NCBI GenBank assembly: GCA_012728535.1
Contig: JAAYEX010000195.1
Span: 1-18,924 of the forward strand
Direction: 5' to 3'
Length of the DNA stretch: 18,924 nucleotides
Source of the DNA: Clostridiaceae bacterium
GTDB lineage: Bacteria > Bacillota > Clostridia > Saccharofermentanales > DTU023
Part shown: piece by piece, positions 7,438-15,943 of the stretch
How the letters are laid out: each line of letters opens with the position of its first letter
How positions within the stretch are numbered: the first letter of the stretch is position 1
The notes under the pieces: generated by a model
What the model was told of the DNA's origin: nothing
What the model saw: the letters and a program-made list of their open reading frames with translations, nothing else
Database searches by the model: none
Translations under genes and position numbers: made by a program

Positions 7438-9204
7438 ATGAATAAAGAAGTTCAAGGTGAAATCGTCAAAGTATCAGGACCGCTGGTCATTGCTAAAGGC
7501 ATGCGGGAAGCTGACATGTTCGATGTTGTTGACGTGTCTGAGCTCAATCTGATCGGCGAGATTATTGAGATGCACGGTGATGAAGCATCCATTCAGGTAT
7601 ACGAAGAAACTGCCGGCCTGGGTCCGGGTGAAATAGTCAAATCCAGAGGAACTCCATTGTCAGTTGAACTGGGTCCCGGTCTGATCGGCGGTATTTTTGA
7701 CGGTATACAACGTCCCCTGGATGTCCTGGTCGAACTGGAAGGAAGCAATATCAAGCGTGGTTCTTCGGCACCTGCTCTCAAACGTGATACAGTTTGGGAG
7801 TTTGAAGCTTTGTGCAAGGCAGGTGACAGGGTTGTCGGCGGTGATGTCATCGGTACCGTACAGGAAGGCAAACTCCTGCAGCACCGCGTCATGGTTCCGC
7901 CCAACATGTCCGGCGAGCTGAAATCAATAGAGTCCGGCAAGTTCACAGTAGAAGATACAGTTGCTGTTTTACTGGATGACAAGGGTGAAGAGCATAAGCT
8001 CACCATGATGCAGCGTTGGCCGGTACGTATCGGCAGACCTTATAAAGAAAAACTGGCTCCATCTGAACCTTTAATTACAGGTCAGCGTTCGATAGACACA
8101 TTCTTCCCGGTAGCCAAGGGCGGCACCGCCATGGTTCCCGGACCTTTCGGCAGCGGCAAGACGGTCATTCAGCATCAACTGGCTAAATGGGCGGAAGCTG
8201 ATGTCGTCGTCTACATCGGCTGCGGTGAACGCGGTAACGAGATGACCGACGTTCTGAACGAGTTCCCTGATTTGCTTGATCCTAAATCCGGAGAGTCTTT
8301 GATGGAACGCACGATTCTGATTGCCAACACCTCAGACATGCCGGTAGCGGCTCGTGAAGCTTCAATTTACACAGGAATCACCATTGCCGAGTATTTCCGC
8401 GACATGGGACTGTCCGTATCTTTGATGGCTGACTCAACCTCCCGTTGGGCTGAAGCCTTGCGCGAAATGTCAGGCCGTTTGGAAGAAATGCCGGGTGAAG
8501 AAGGTTATCCTGCTTATCTGGGCTCACGTCTGGCCAGCTTCTACGAAAGAGCCGGCATGGTTCGCTGCCTTGGCTCTGAAGACCGCACCGGAATTTTGAC
8601 GGCAATCGGCGCAGTGTCTCCACCCGGTGGCGACTTGTCCGACCCTGTTGCCCAGTCAACCCTGCGTATTGTTCAGGTTTTTTGGAGCCTGGACTCAGAC
8701 CTGGCCTATCGCAGGCACTTTCCGGCGATCAACTGGTTAACCAGCTATTCTCTGTATCAGGATAAAGTTGACCAGTGGATGAACGAAAGTCTTTCTCCGG
8801 ATTTCAAAAAGTTGCGCACCGAAGCTGTGGCACTCCTTCAGGATGAATCGGAACTGGAGGAAATTGTACGTCTGGTCGGTCAGGATTCACTGTCTGAATC
8901 TGACCAGCTCAAACTTGAGGCTGCGCGCTCACTGCGGGAAGACTTTTTGCATCAGAACTCATTTGACGATGTGGATACCTTTACTTCTTTACATAAGCAA
9001 TTCAGCATGCTCTCCCTGATTATGAATTTCTATTATGAGGCCAAAGACGCCCTGGGACGTGAGGCTGATTACTCTGAAATTATTAGTTTGCCGGTACGGG
9101 ATGCGATTGCACGCTTCAAGAATGTACCGGAAAAAGATGTTAAGGCAAATTACGATAAGTTAATGGATCAACTCAGCCATGAGATGTCTGAGTTGATTGC
9201 ATAG
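7438..9204 (+). CDS. ntpA: V-type Na+-ATPase catalytic subunit A (NtpA)
   Basis: This is the 588-residue ATP-hydrolysing subunit of the head. The P-loop is GPFGSGKT at residues 235-242, with the catalytic Lys241. The catalytic glutamate E264 is in GCGERGNE. Residues about 115-200 contain the non-homologous region insert that separates A from B and from F-type beta. The N-terminal barrel begins VQGEIVKVSGPLVIAKGM. The Walker B region is LSVSLMADSTSRWAEALREM. The length is normal for the family and nothing is missing. The ATG has AAAGGAG at 7426-7432. Confidence 0.98.
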   Translation: MNKEVQGEIVKVSGPLVIAKGMREADMFDVVDVSELNLIGEIIEMHGDEASIQVYEETAGLGPGEIVKSRGTPLSVELGPGLIGGIFDGIQRPLDVLVELEGSNIKRGSSAPALKRDTVWEFEALCKAGDRVVGGDVIGTVQEGKLLQHRVMVPPNMSGELKSIESGKFTVEDTVAVLLDDKGEEHKLTMMQRWPVRIGRPYKEKLAPSEPLITGQRSIDTFFPVAKGGTAMVPGPFGSGKTVIQHQLAKWAEADVVVYIGCGERGNEMTDVLNEFPDLLDPKSGESLMERTILIANTSDMPVAAREASIYTGITIAEYFRDMGLSVSLMADSTSRWAEALREMSGRLEEMPGEEGYPAYLGSRLASFYERAGMVRCLGSEDRTGILTAIGAVSPPGGDLSDPVAQSTLRIVQVFWSLDSDLAYRRHFPAINWLTSYSLYQDKVDQWMNESLSPDFKKLRTEAVALLQDESELEEIVRLVGQDSLSESDQLKLEAARSLREDFLHQNSFDDVDTFTSLHKQFSMLSLIMNFYYEAKDALGREADYSEIISLPVRDAIARFKNVPEKDVKANYDKLMDQLSHEMSELIA

Positions 9205-9220
9205 ATTAGCGGAGGACTGC

Positions 9221-10597
9221 ATGGCAAGAGAATATCGCACAATCGAAGAAATCGCGGGTCCATTGATGATGGTGCGCGGCGTCGAAAACGTTAAGTATGA
9301 TGAAATCGGTGAAATAGAATTACCTGACGGTCAGATCAGACTCTGCAAGGTATTGGAAATTGACGGCACGGATGCCCTCGTTCAGCTCTTTGAGAGTTCT
9401 ATCGGTATCAACATTGAAACTGCCAAAGTCCGCTTTCTGGGACGTGGGCAGGAATTAGCCGTTTCCCCTGATATTCTGGGACGCGTTTTTAATGGCATGG
9501 GTGAGCCGATTGATGATGGACCGGACATTATTCCTGTTGACATGCGTGACATCAACGGTACCCCGATCAACCCGGCTTCGCGTGACTATCCGAACGAGTT
9601 CATTCAGACCGGGGTTTCAGCGATTGACGGACTGAACACGCTGGTCCGCGGTCAGAAACTGCCGATCTTCTCAGCTTCAGGTTTACCCCACGCACAGCTG
9701 GCTGCTCAGATTGCACGTCAGGCACAGGTGCTCAACAGTAAAGAAAACTTTGCCGTCGTCTTCGGAGCTATCGGTATCACTTTTGAAGAGTCGGATTTCT
9801 TCATTCGCGATTTCCGCCGTACCGGCGCCATTGACAGGGCTGTTATGTTTATGAATCTGGCTAATGACCCGGCTATCGAGCGTATATCGACTCCGCGTAT
9901 GGCCTTGTCTGCAGCTGAATATCTGGCATTTGACCTGGATATGCATGTTTTGGTTTTACTGACGGATATTACCTATTATGCTGAAGCACTCCGTGAAATC
10001 TCGGCTGCTCGTAAAGAGGTGCCGGGCAGACGTGGCTATCCCGGTTACCTTTATACCGACCTGGCCAGCATGTATGAGCGCGCAGGACGTATCAAGGGCA
10101 AGAAGGGCTCGATCACTCTGGTACCCATTCTAACCATGCCGGATGAAGACATTACCCATCCTATTCCTGACCTGACCGGATATATTACTGAAGGACAGAT
10201 CATCCTTTCCCGTGACCTGCAGAGAAAGGGTCTTAACCCGCCGATCAACGTCCTACCCTCACTGTCACGTCTGAAGGATAAGGGAATCGGCAGAGGCAAA
10301 ACCAGAGAAGACCACGCCGACGTAATGAACCAGCTTTTTGCCTCTTATTCACGGGGCAAGGATGCGCATGAACTTCAGGTCATCCTGGGTGAGGAGGCTT
10401 TGTCCGAGGTCGACCTTATTCACGCGGATTTCTCTGAAGCTTTCGAGACAAAATATGTATCACAGGGCTTTGAGGCTAACCGCAGTATCGAAGAAACCCT
10501 TGAACTGGGCTGGGAGCTGTTGTCCATGCTGCCGAAGAATGAACTTAAACGTGTTCACCAGGAATATATTGACCAGTATTACATTGAAAAAGACTAA
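9221..10597 (+). CDS. ntpB: V-type Na+-ATPase regulatory subunit B (NtpB)
   Basis: The 458-residue protein is the non-catalytic head subunit that alternates with A. As expected it lacks a Walker A: the equivalent loop reads FSASGLPHAQLAAQIARQA. An arginine in LPSLSRL falls at R350, the same number as the arginine finger of E. hirae NtpB, and would complete the active site on subunit A. I use the ATG at 9221 with GGAGG at 9211-9215. The ATG at 9197 is in frame but lies inside ntpA, lacks a good ribosome binding site and adds eight residues foreign to the family. Confidence 0.98.
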   Translation: MAREYRTIEEIAGPLMMVRGVENVKYDEIGEIELPDGQIRLCKVLEIDGTDALVQLFESSIGINIETAKVRFLGRGQELAVSPDILGRVFNGMGEPIDDGPDIIPVDMRDINGTPINPASRDYPNEFIQTGVSAIDGLNTLVRGQKLPIFSASGLPHAQLAAQIARQAQVLNSKENFAVVFGAIGITFEESDFFIRDFRRTGAIDRAVMFMNLANDPAIERISTPRMALSAAEYLAFDLDMHVLVLLTDITYYAEALREISAARKEVPGRRGYPGYLYTDLASMYERAGRIKGKKGSITLVPILTMPDEDITHPIPDLTGYITEGQIILSRDLQRKGLNPPINVLPSLSRLKDKGIGRGKTREDHADVMNQLFASYSRGKDAHELQVILGEEALSEVDLIHADFSEAFETKYVSQGFEANRSIEETLELGWELLSMLPKNELKRVHQEYIDQYYIEKD

Positions 10598-10636
10598 GAC
10601 GGCAGTTAGTGTTTCTTAAGCAAAGGGGAAGCCACT

Positions 10637-11329
10637 ATGGCAGTTAAACGTGTTAATCCGAATCGCATGGAATTGCTCCGCCTGAAGCAGCAGCTCCAGG
10701 TCGCACGACGTGGCCATAAGCTTATGAAAGATAAGCGCGATGAATTGATGCGCCAGTTTTTGGAGCTGGTGCGTGAGGTTGCGGATTTACGTATAAAAAT
10801 GGAAAAGCTTTTGAACAAGGCCAATGCTGAGATGGTTCTGGCCAGAGCCAGCATGGGTTCGGAAGTCGTTGAAGCTGCTTTGATGACTGACTCCCCGCCG
10901 CTGGAACTGATAATCAGTGAAGAGAACACAATGGGAGTGCGTTCTCCGACTTTCCAAATGCCGGCAGCTGACAAACTGGGCGATAAGGCTACTGATCTTC
11001 CTTATGCCATGACATCTGCCACCGGTGAACTGGATCAGGCGGTAGACGCTCTCTATAATGTCTTTCCGGTAATGATGGAGCTGGCTGAACTGGAGCATAA
11101 GGCGCTTTTGATGGCGGATGAAATTGAACGCACACGTCGTCGCGTCAACTCACTTGAATATGTCATGATTCCTGATCTTCAGGATACTATCCGTTCAATC
11201 ACCATGAAGATGGAAGAACATGAACGTGAGAGTCAGACTCGCCTGATGAAGGTAAAAGATCTGATTCTGGAGGCCGAGATAAAGAAGAAGCAAGAGCAAA
11301 GTGACCAGCGCAGAGCGCAGAACTTATAA
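10637..11329 (+). CDS. ntpD: V-type Na+-ATPase subunit D (NtpD), central shaft
   Basis: The 230-residue protein is the main rotor axle. The N-terminus VNPNRMELLRLKQQLQVA followed by GHKLMKDKRDELMRQF is a family signature, and the two terminal long helices (about 5-65 and 115-210) form the coiled coil that enters the A/B ring. The ribosome binding site is AAAGGGG before ATG 10637. This is the last recognised ATPase gene: the small ntpH and the K+ transporter ntpJ that follow D in E. hirae are absent here, and arcA comes next after 123 bases with no clear terminator. Confidence 0.96.
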   Translation: MAVKRVNPNRMELLRLKQQLQVARRGHKLMKDKRDELMRQFLELVREVADLRIKMEKLLNKANAEMVLARASMGSEVVEAALMTDSPPLELIISEENTMGVRSPTFQMPAADKLGDKATDLPYAMTSATGELDQAVDALYNVFPVMMELAELEHKALLMADEIERTRRRVNSLEYVMIPDLQDTIRSITMKMEEHERESQTRLMKVKDLILEAEIKKKQEQSDQRRAQNL

Positions 11330-11416
11330 GATCAATCTTGCCCCTGTCCCTAAATTATGCAATAATGTATAAAATATTTCCGAACTCCCTTGAGTGGGAT
11401 CAATGGAGCGGAAACG

Positions 11417-11441
11417 AATTAGAGTATGAATTGTTCTAATT
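11417..11441 (+). promoter_or_regulatory. Hairpin touching the arcA ribosome binding site
   Basis: AATTAGA (11417-11423) pairs with TCTAATT (11435-11441), leaving an 11-base loop. The right arm ends one base before the AGGGGG Shine-Dalgarno (11442-11447) of arcA. The stem is AT-rich, so it would be only mildly stable. The loop holds TATGAAT (11425-11431), which resembles one half of an arginine-repressor box, though such short AT-rich words arise by chance. No strong promoter was found in 11330-11416; a TATAAA at 11368-11373 lacks a good -35. Confidence 0.35.
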
Positions 11442-11452
11442 AGGGGGAATCT

Positions 11453-12670
11453 ATGTCTTATACACCTGGGGTACACGTGTATTCTGAAATCGGTCCATTG
11501 CGACGGGTCATGCTCCACAGGCCCGGCAGAGAACTGGAGAATGTCACTCCGTTAAATATGGAGCGCCTGCTTTTTGATGATATTCCGGAGGCTGTGCTGG
11601 CAGCAGAGGAACATGACAAATTCGCTCAGGTTCTTCGCGCTTGCGGCACAGAGGTGATCTACCTTAAAGATGTTTTGGCCGAGCTTTTGGAAGACTCGGA
11701 GAGGCGTGAAGATTTTCTCAGAAAGTTTTTACTTGAAGCTGAGGTCTACAGCAAACGTTGTCCTTATTTGCTGGAACATCTGATGTCATATGAAACGAAT
11801 AAATTGGCAGACACAGTGTTTTCGGGACTGCGGCGTGAAGAGTTGTCTTTGAATACTTTTCATTTGGCAGATAATGATTACGCGGATTTATTTTGGTTTG
11901 ATCCTATTCCCAATGCTTTTTTCATGCGTGACCCTATGACTGTCATCGCAAACGGGGTGGCCGTGAACTGCATGTGGGCAAAGACACGTAAACGGGAATC
12001 GATGATCCTCGAGTATCTGCACAGCTATCATCCTATCTTCGCCTCAACTCCCAAGTATTATAAAAGGACGGAAAATGCCCATATTGAAGGCGGCGATGTT
12101 CTTATTCTTTCAGACAAGGTTATTCTTATCGGAGTATCAGAACGTACCGAAGCTACCGGAGCGGAACTTCTCGCCCGCAAGGTAATCAGCGACCCCGATA
12201 ACACAATCTCCCATGCCCTTGTCTTTATGATTCCGCGTAAACGAGCATTCATGCATCTTGATACAGTATTTACCATGGTTGATCGTGATGTTTTCACCAT
12301 CCATCCGGAAATACTTCCCACCCTGGAGATTTTTGATATCACGGTGGACCTGTCCGGCAATACTCAGATCAAATCCTATGGCAGCGATGCAAAAAAAGCA
12401 CTGTCGGAACTTCTGGATCTGCCGGAAGTGGAACTGATTCCTTGCGGGGGTTCCAGCATGATTGATGCCCGGCGTGAACAGTGGGGCGATGGCGCCAACA
12501 CTCTGACCGTTGCTCCAGGTGAAGTTATCGTCTATGAACGCAACCGCATCACCAACAGACTCTTGCGTGAGGCGGGAGTAAAGGTGCATGAAATCAGTTC
12601 TTCAGAGTTGTCTCGTGGCAGGGGCGGTCCTCGCTGTATGTCAATGCCTCTGTGGAGGGATGATCTTTAA
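11453..12670 (+). CDS. arcA: Arginine deiminase ArcA
   Basis: ArcA hydrolyses arginine to citrulline and ammonia, the first step of the arginine deiminase pathway in the cytoplasm. The 405-residue protein has the full guanidino-group modifying set: D160 in FFMRDPM, E212 and H210 in ENAHIEGGDVL, H268 and D270 in MHLDTVFTMVD, and nucleophile C395 in RGGPRCMSMPLWRDDL. The N-terminal VYSEIGPLRRVMLHRPG is standard for the family. Length is normal. The start ATG follows AGGGGG by five bases. It stands between the ATPase operon and the liv cluster, with an intrinsic terminator downstream. arcB and arcC are about 5 kb further on. Confidence 0.98.
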   Translation: MSYTPGVHVYSEIGPLRRVMLHRPGRELENVTPLNMERLLFDDIPEAVLAAEEHDKFAQVLRACGTEVIYLKDVLAELLEDSERREDFLRKFLLEAEVYSKRCPYLLEHLMSYETNKLADTVFSGLRREELSLNTFHLADNDYADLFWFDPIPNAFFMRDPMTVIANGVAVNCMWAKTRKRESMILEYLHSYHPIFASTPKYYKRTENAHIEGGDVLILSDKVILIGVSERTEATGAELLARKVISDPDNTISHALVFMIPRKRAFMHLDTVFTMVDRDVFTIHPEILPTLEIFDITVDLSGNTQIKSYGSDAKKALSELLDLPEVELIPCGGSSMIDARREQWGDGANTLTVAPGEVIVYERNRITNRLLREAGVKVHEISSSELSRGRGGPRCMSMPLWRDDL

Positions 12671-12702
12671 AAATATATATACAAATTATATTATTTCTTA
12701 CT

Positions 12703-12737
12703 AGAGCGGGTGTCATTTATTCTCCGCTCTTTTTTTA
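12703..12737 (+). terminator. Intrinsic terminator of arcA
   Basis: AGAGCGG (12703-12709) pairs with CCGCTCT (12724-12730) around a 14-base loop and is followed at once by seven T. It lies 33 bases after the arcA stop and separates arcA from the liv operon. Confidence 0.9.
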
Positions 12738-12771
12738 TTAAATATTCTTTTAGCAATCTGCCCTAAAGATC

Positions 12772-12800
12772 TTGCAATAAAGTGGAATCATTTGTATCAT
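12772..12800 (+). promoter_or_regulatory. Promoter of the liv operon
   Basis: TTGCAA (12772-12777) and TATCAT (12795-12800) are separated by exactly 17 bases, a sound sigma-A type promoter with four and five consensus matches. It lies just after the arcA terminator and about 90 bases before livJ. ATTCAAG at 12807-12813, close to the expected transcription start, resembles the right half of an ArgR/AhrC box, but the left half is poor. Confidence 0.6.
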
Positions 12801-12850
12801 TTATGTATTCAAGTTAGTCTCAGCGAGAAAAAAGGAAAGTTGGGTCTTTC

Positions 12851-12895
12851 ATGAAAAAAATTTTCACCGAGGAGAAAAAGGAGGAAAAATCATGA
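12851..12895 (+). CDS. Possible 14-residue leader peptide upstream of livJ
   Basis: ATG at 12851 opens 14 codons encoding MKKIFTEEKKEEKS and stops with TGA that overlaps the livJ ATG as ATGA. A GGAAAG sequence lies about 12 bases upstream. Most of the peptide is made by the purine-rich stretch that serves as the livJ ribosome binding site, so the open frame may be incidental. It has no run of leucine, arginine or other regulatory codons. Confidence 0.2.
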   Translation: MKKIFTEEKKEEKS

Positions 12896-14091
12896 AGAAG
12901 CTGAAGAAGCTTGCATTACTAGTTCTGATTATGAGTATGTGTCTGACGCTGATTGTTGCTTGTGATTCAGGCGATAAGGAACAAGGCAACGTTGCAGGAA
13001 AGACAATCAAAATCGGCTGGATCGGTTCACTGACAGGAGACCAATCAGTTTTCGGTATCTGTGAACGAGACACAATCCAAATGCTCGTCGACGAAGTCAA
13101 CAAAGCAGGTGGTATCGACGGAAAACAACTTGAATTCATTCCATACGACACCAGAGGAACCCCGGAAGAAGCCGTAAACGCAGTTAACCGCCTGGTTAAC
13201 AATGACAAGGTTCTGGTCATTTTAGGGCCCAACTCTTCAGGTCTGGCAATTCCGATTGCCTCTGTCCTGGAAAAAGGAAAAGTTGCTGACATTGCAACTG
13301 TAGCCACTAACGAAAAAGTAACAGTAGATAATGGCGTCTTGAAACCCTATAACTTCCGTGTTTGCTTCATCGATCCCTATCAGGGCGGTGTAGCTGCAAC
13401 CTTCGCATACAAAGAGGAAGGCTTCAAAACCGCAGCAATCCTGTCCGACATCTCGGATGAGTATTCTCAGGGCATGGCCGAATACTTCAAAAAGACTTTT
13501 GAAGAGCTCGGCGGTGAAATTGTCGCAGAAGAGGCCTTTAAGACTGGTGACGTGGACTTCCGTCCGCAGCTGACCAAGATCAAAGAGAAAGCACCTGACT
13601 GCATATTCCTGCCTTACTTCTACAAAGAAGTTTCGTTGACAGCTCAGCAGGCTGATGAAATCGGCATTGAGACCACCTTCATCGGCGGTGACGGCTGGAC
13701 ATCGGATCAGTTGATGGAAATGGGCGGAGCCTATCTGCAGGGCAGCTTTATTGTCAACCACGTAGACTTTGATGACCCCGAAGTACAGGGTCTGACAAAT
13801 CAGTTCATGGAGACCTATCCCGGACAGCCGGTTCAGCTTAACACCTTCATGGGTCATGACGCATTTGTAACAGCTAAAGCAGCCATTGAAAAGGTTGCAG
13901 CTGAGCAAAGCAAGATCACCTCGGAAGCTGTGGCCAAAGCTTTGGAAGGCATACAGGTTAAGGGAATCACGGGAACGATCCATATCTCCCCGGACGATCA
14001 CAACCCGATTGGTAAAGAAGCAGCTATTATCACCATCGTGGGCGAAGAGTATAAATTCGTCATGAAATATGCTGCAGACATGAGTAATTAA
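12892..14091 (+). CDS. livJ: Branched-chain-type amino-acid ABC transporter, substrate-binding lipoprotein (LivJ-like)
   Basis: The 399-residue protein is the extracellular, lipid-anchored binding protein of a HAAT/LIV family importer. Residues 1-24 are a lipoprotein signal peptide with lipobox IVAC and lipidated C24, followed by an acidic linker. The mature part is a Peripla_BP_6 fold: KIGWIGSLTGDQSVFG, the DTRGTPEEAVNAVNRLV segment, and GPNSSGLAIPIASVLEKG with the serine and following ATVATNE threonine that typically hold the amino-acid backbone. AILSDISDEYSQGMAEYFKK and IGGDGWTSDQ correspond to the aromatic and acidic ligand positions of the family. An alpha-amino acid ligand is therefore likely, but which one is unknown; arginine, citrulline or ornithine deserve testing given the flanking arc genes. 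AAGGAGG lies at 12878-12884. Confidence 0.93.
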   Translation: MKKLKKLALLVLIMSMCLTLIVACDSGDKEQGNVAGKTIKIGWIGSLTGDQSVFGICERDTIQMLVDEVNKAGGIDGKQLEFIPYDTRGTPEEAVNAVNRLVNNDKVLVILGPNSSGLAIPIASVLEKGKVADIATVATNEKVTVDNGVLKPYNFRVCFIDPYQGGVAATFAYKEEGFKTAAILSDISDEYSQGMAEYFKKTFEELGGEIVAEEAFKTGDVDFRPQLTKIKEKAPDCIFLPYFYKEVSLTAQQADEIGIETTFIGGDGWTSDQLMEMGGAYLQGSFIVNHVDFDDPEVQGLTNQFMETYPGQPVQLNTFMGHDAFVTAKAAIEKVAAEQSKITSEAVAKALEGIQVKGITGTIHISPDDHNPIGKEAAIITIVGEEYKFVMKYAADMSN

Positions 14092-14118
14092 TTGTTAGTC
14101 AGAAATAATTTGTGATTC

Positions 14119-14147
14119 AGGGGAGGGGTATTCTGCCCCTCCCCTTT
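14119..14147 (+). terminator. GC-rich intercistronic hairpin between livJ and livH
   Basis: AGGGGAGGGG (14119-14128) and CCCCTCCCCT (14136-14145) form a perfect 10-bp stem with loop TATTCTG. Only three T follow, so it is a weak or partial terminator or an mRNA 3' stabiliser that would leave livJ transcript in excess of the membrane genes. This is common for ABC importers. The CCCCT of the right arm can also pair with the livH Shine-Dalgarno AGGGGG at 14151-14156. Confidence 0.75.
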
Positions 14148-14163
14148 AATAGGGGGACGTATT

Positions 14164-15039
14164 ATGGATCAATTTCTGCAACAGCTGATCAACGGCGTTT
14201 CAATCGGTAGTATTTACGCCTTGATGGCTGTAGGTTACTCGCTCGTCTACAGCATAATGAACTTCAGTAACTTCGCTCATGGCGGTGTCATTATGCTGTC
14301 AGCCTATATGGGCTATTTTGCAATTGTTTTACTTAACGTATCTTTTGGCGTTGCCCTGCTTCTTGCAACTCTGGGCGCAACCTTAATAGCGGTTCTGATA
14401 GAGCGCGCCGCTTATAGACCATTAAGAAAAAGGAGTGCACCCACTCTCTATTTCATTATTTCCGCCATGGGTATGTCTATATTGTTGGAAAATCTCGTGA
14501 TAGCAACAATAGGGCCGCAATTTAAGACCTATCCGATTATTTTTGCCGAGTCTACCATTCAGGTGGGAAATCTCAGCATCAGTAAGATGGATATTTTTAT
14601 GCTGATAATCGCAGCCGTAGCCTTGGTCGGTTTGGTTTTCTTCTTAAACAAAACCAGGACCGGGGTTGCCGTACGTGCTGCTACTTATAATGCCCGTGCC
14701 AGTCAATTGATGGGTGTCAATGTCGACAGGATCGTATCAATTGTCTTTGCTCTCGGTGGTGCATTAGCAGGTATAGCCGGTGTCTTCTTCGGCATCAGAT
14801 ACACTGTTTATGCGCAAGCCGGCATAATCACCAACAAGGCATTTGTCGCAGCTGTCTTTGGTGGTTTGGGCAGCCTGCCCGGAGCAATTGTCGGGTCAAT
14901 TCTATTAGGTATCATTGAAACTTTTGTTGCCGCCTGGAGATCACAGCTCCGGGACCTGACGACATTCGCTATCTTGATCGCAGTTCTGGTTTTCAAGCCT
15001 ACCGGACTGATGGGCAAGAATACGGAAGACAAGGCATAG
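14164..15039 (+). CDS. livH: Branched-chain-type amino-acid ABC transporter permease (LivH-like)
   Basis: The 291-residue, hydrophobic protein has about eight membrane segments. The N-terminal block LINGVSIGSIYALMAVGYSL followed by IMNFSNFAHGGVIMLSAYMG is a LivH signature. The C-terminal FGGLGSLPGAIVGSILLGIIE and LVFKPTGLMGK are also standard. The loop with ATYNARASQLMGVNVDRIV contacts the ATPase subunits. AGGGGG (14151-14156) precedes ATG 14164. LivH pairs with LivM to form the membrane channel. Confidence 0.96.
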   Translation: MDQFLQQLINGVSIGSIYALMAVGYSLVYSIMNFSNFAHGGVIMLSAYMGYFAIVLLNVSFGVALLLATLGATLIAVLIERAAYRPLRKRSAPTLYFIISAMGMSILLENLVIATIGPQFKTYPIIFAESTIQVGNLSISKMDIFMLIIAAVALVGLVFFLNKTRTGVAVRAATYNARASQLMGVNVDRIVSIVFALGGALAGIAGVFFGIRYTVYAQAGIITNKAFVAAVFGGLGSLPGAIVGSILLGIIETFVAAWRSQLRDLTTFAILIAVLVFKPTGLMGKNTEDKA

Positions 15040-15049
15040 GGGGTTAAAT

Positions 15050-15943
15050 ATGGAATATTATTTGCAAGTACTAACTCTCGCCGGCATAAACTTAATGGTA
15101 GTTATGGGGCTTGGTCTTTTGACCGGCTTCACCGGATTGTTCTCTTTCGGACATGCCGGTTTCATGTGTATCGGAGCTTACACCTCCGCTATCCTGACAG
15201 TAACTCTCAAAGTGCCCTTTCCCATTGCCTTGATTGTAGCCGGACTCGCAGCAGGAGCGGTCAGCTTGCTTCTGGGTCGCCTGACTCTCAAGCTGAAAGG
15301 TGACTATTTCCTGATCGCAACTTTAGGTTTCGGTGAATCTGTGCGTCTGGTATTCGATAATATCGAGCCCTTGGGCGGTGCCCGCGGATTTTCCGGCATT
15401 GCAAAGAATTCGAATTTTATTTCTGTTTGGATTGTTTGTATTGTTGGAATATTTTTCCTGGTACGTTTGATCAATTCCCGTTACGGAAGAAATTTTAAAG
15501 CCATCAGAGAAGAAGAACTGGCCTCTTCAACCATCGGCATCGATGTGTTCAAGACCAAGTTGCTTTCTCTTTTCATCAGTGCGATTTATGCCGGTATAGG
15601 CGGCTCGCTTTATGCCCACTACATGACCTTTATCAAGCCAACGAACTTTGCATTGATCAAATCAACCGAGTTCACGATCATGGCTATTATCGGAGGTCTC
15701 GGGTCTATCACCGGGTCAGATATAGGAGCTTTGCTACTGACTGTCCTGCCTGAATTATTGCGTTTTGTTGCCGACTGGAGAATGGTTATCTATGGAGCTG
15801 CAGTGGTCATCCTGATTATTGTTCGTCCTAAGGGAATCGCCGGCGGTAAGGAATTTAAAGATTACTTTTTCGTAGTTTGGATCAGGCGGTCATTCAAAAA
15901 ACTCTTCGCCAAAAAAGATCCCGGGAATGGAGGTAAGGTATGA
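15050..15943 (+). CDS. livM: Branched-chain-type amino-acid ABC transporter permease (LivM-like)
   Basis: The 297-residue partner permease carries the LivM pattern: GLLTGFTGLFSFGHAGFMCI near the N-terminus, the coupling region IREEELASSTIGIDVFKTK, and IIGGLGSITGSDIGALLLT near the end. About eight hydrophobic helices are visible. The AGGGGG ribosome binding site (15038-15043) overlaps the livH stop, and its TGA stop overlaps the livG ATG as ATGA, so livH, livM and livG are likely coupled in translation. Confidence 0.96.
   Translation: MEYYLQVLTLAGINLMVVMGLGLLTGFTGLFSFGHAGFMCIGAYTSAILTVTLKVPFPIALIVAGLAAGAVSLLLGRLTLKLKGDYFLIATLGFGESVRLVFDNIEPLGGARGFSGIAKNSNFISVWIVCIVGIFFLVRLINSRYGRNFKAIREEELASSTIGIDVFKTKLLSLFISAIYAGIGGSLYAHYMTFIKPTNFALIKSTEFTIMAIIGGLGSITGSDIGALLLTVLPELLRFVADWRMVIYGAAVVILIIVRPKGIAGGKEFKDYFFVVWIRRSFKKLFAKKDPGNGGKV

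Noticed and set aside
7593..8006. Antisense open frame in ntpA
   Set aside because: Low-complexity Ser/Pro-rich product opposite a highly conserved catalytic subunit; no start signal.
9197..9220. Upstream ATG extension of ntpB
   Set aside because: It overlaps the ntpA end and the extra residues do not belong to the family; ATG 9221 has GGAGG.
13237..14001. Long open frame on the minus strand inside livJ (254 codons)
   Set aside because: It is the mirror of a well-supported binding-protein gene, has no recognisable domain or ribosome binding site, and its composition (Cys- and Phe-rich) is typical of an antisense shadow.
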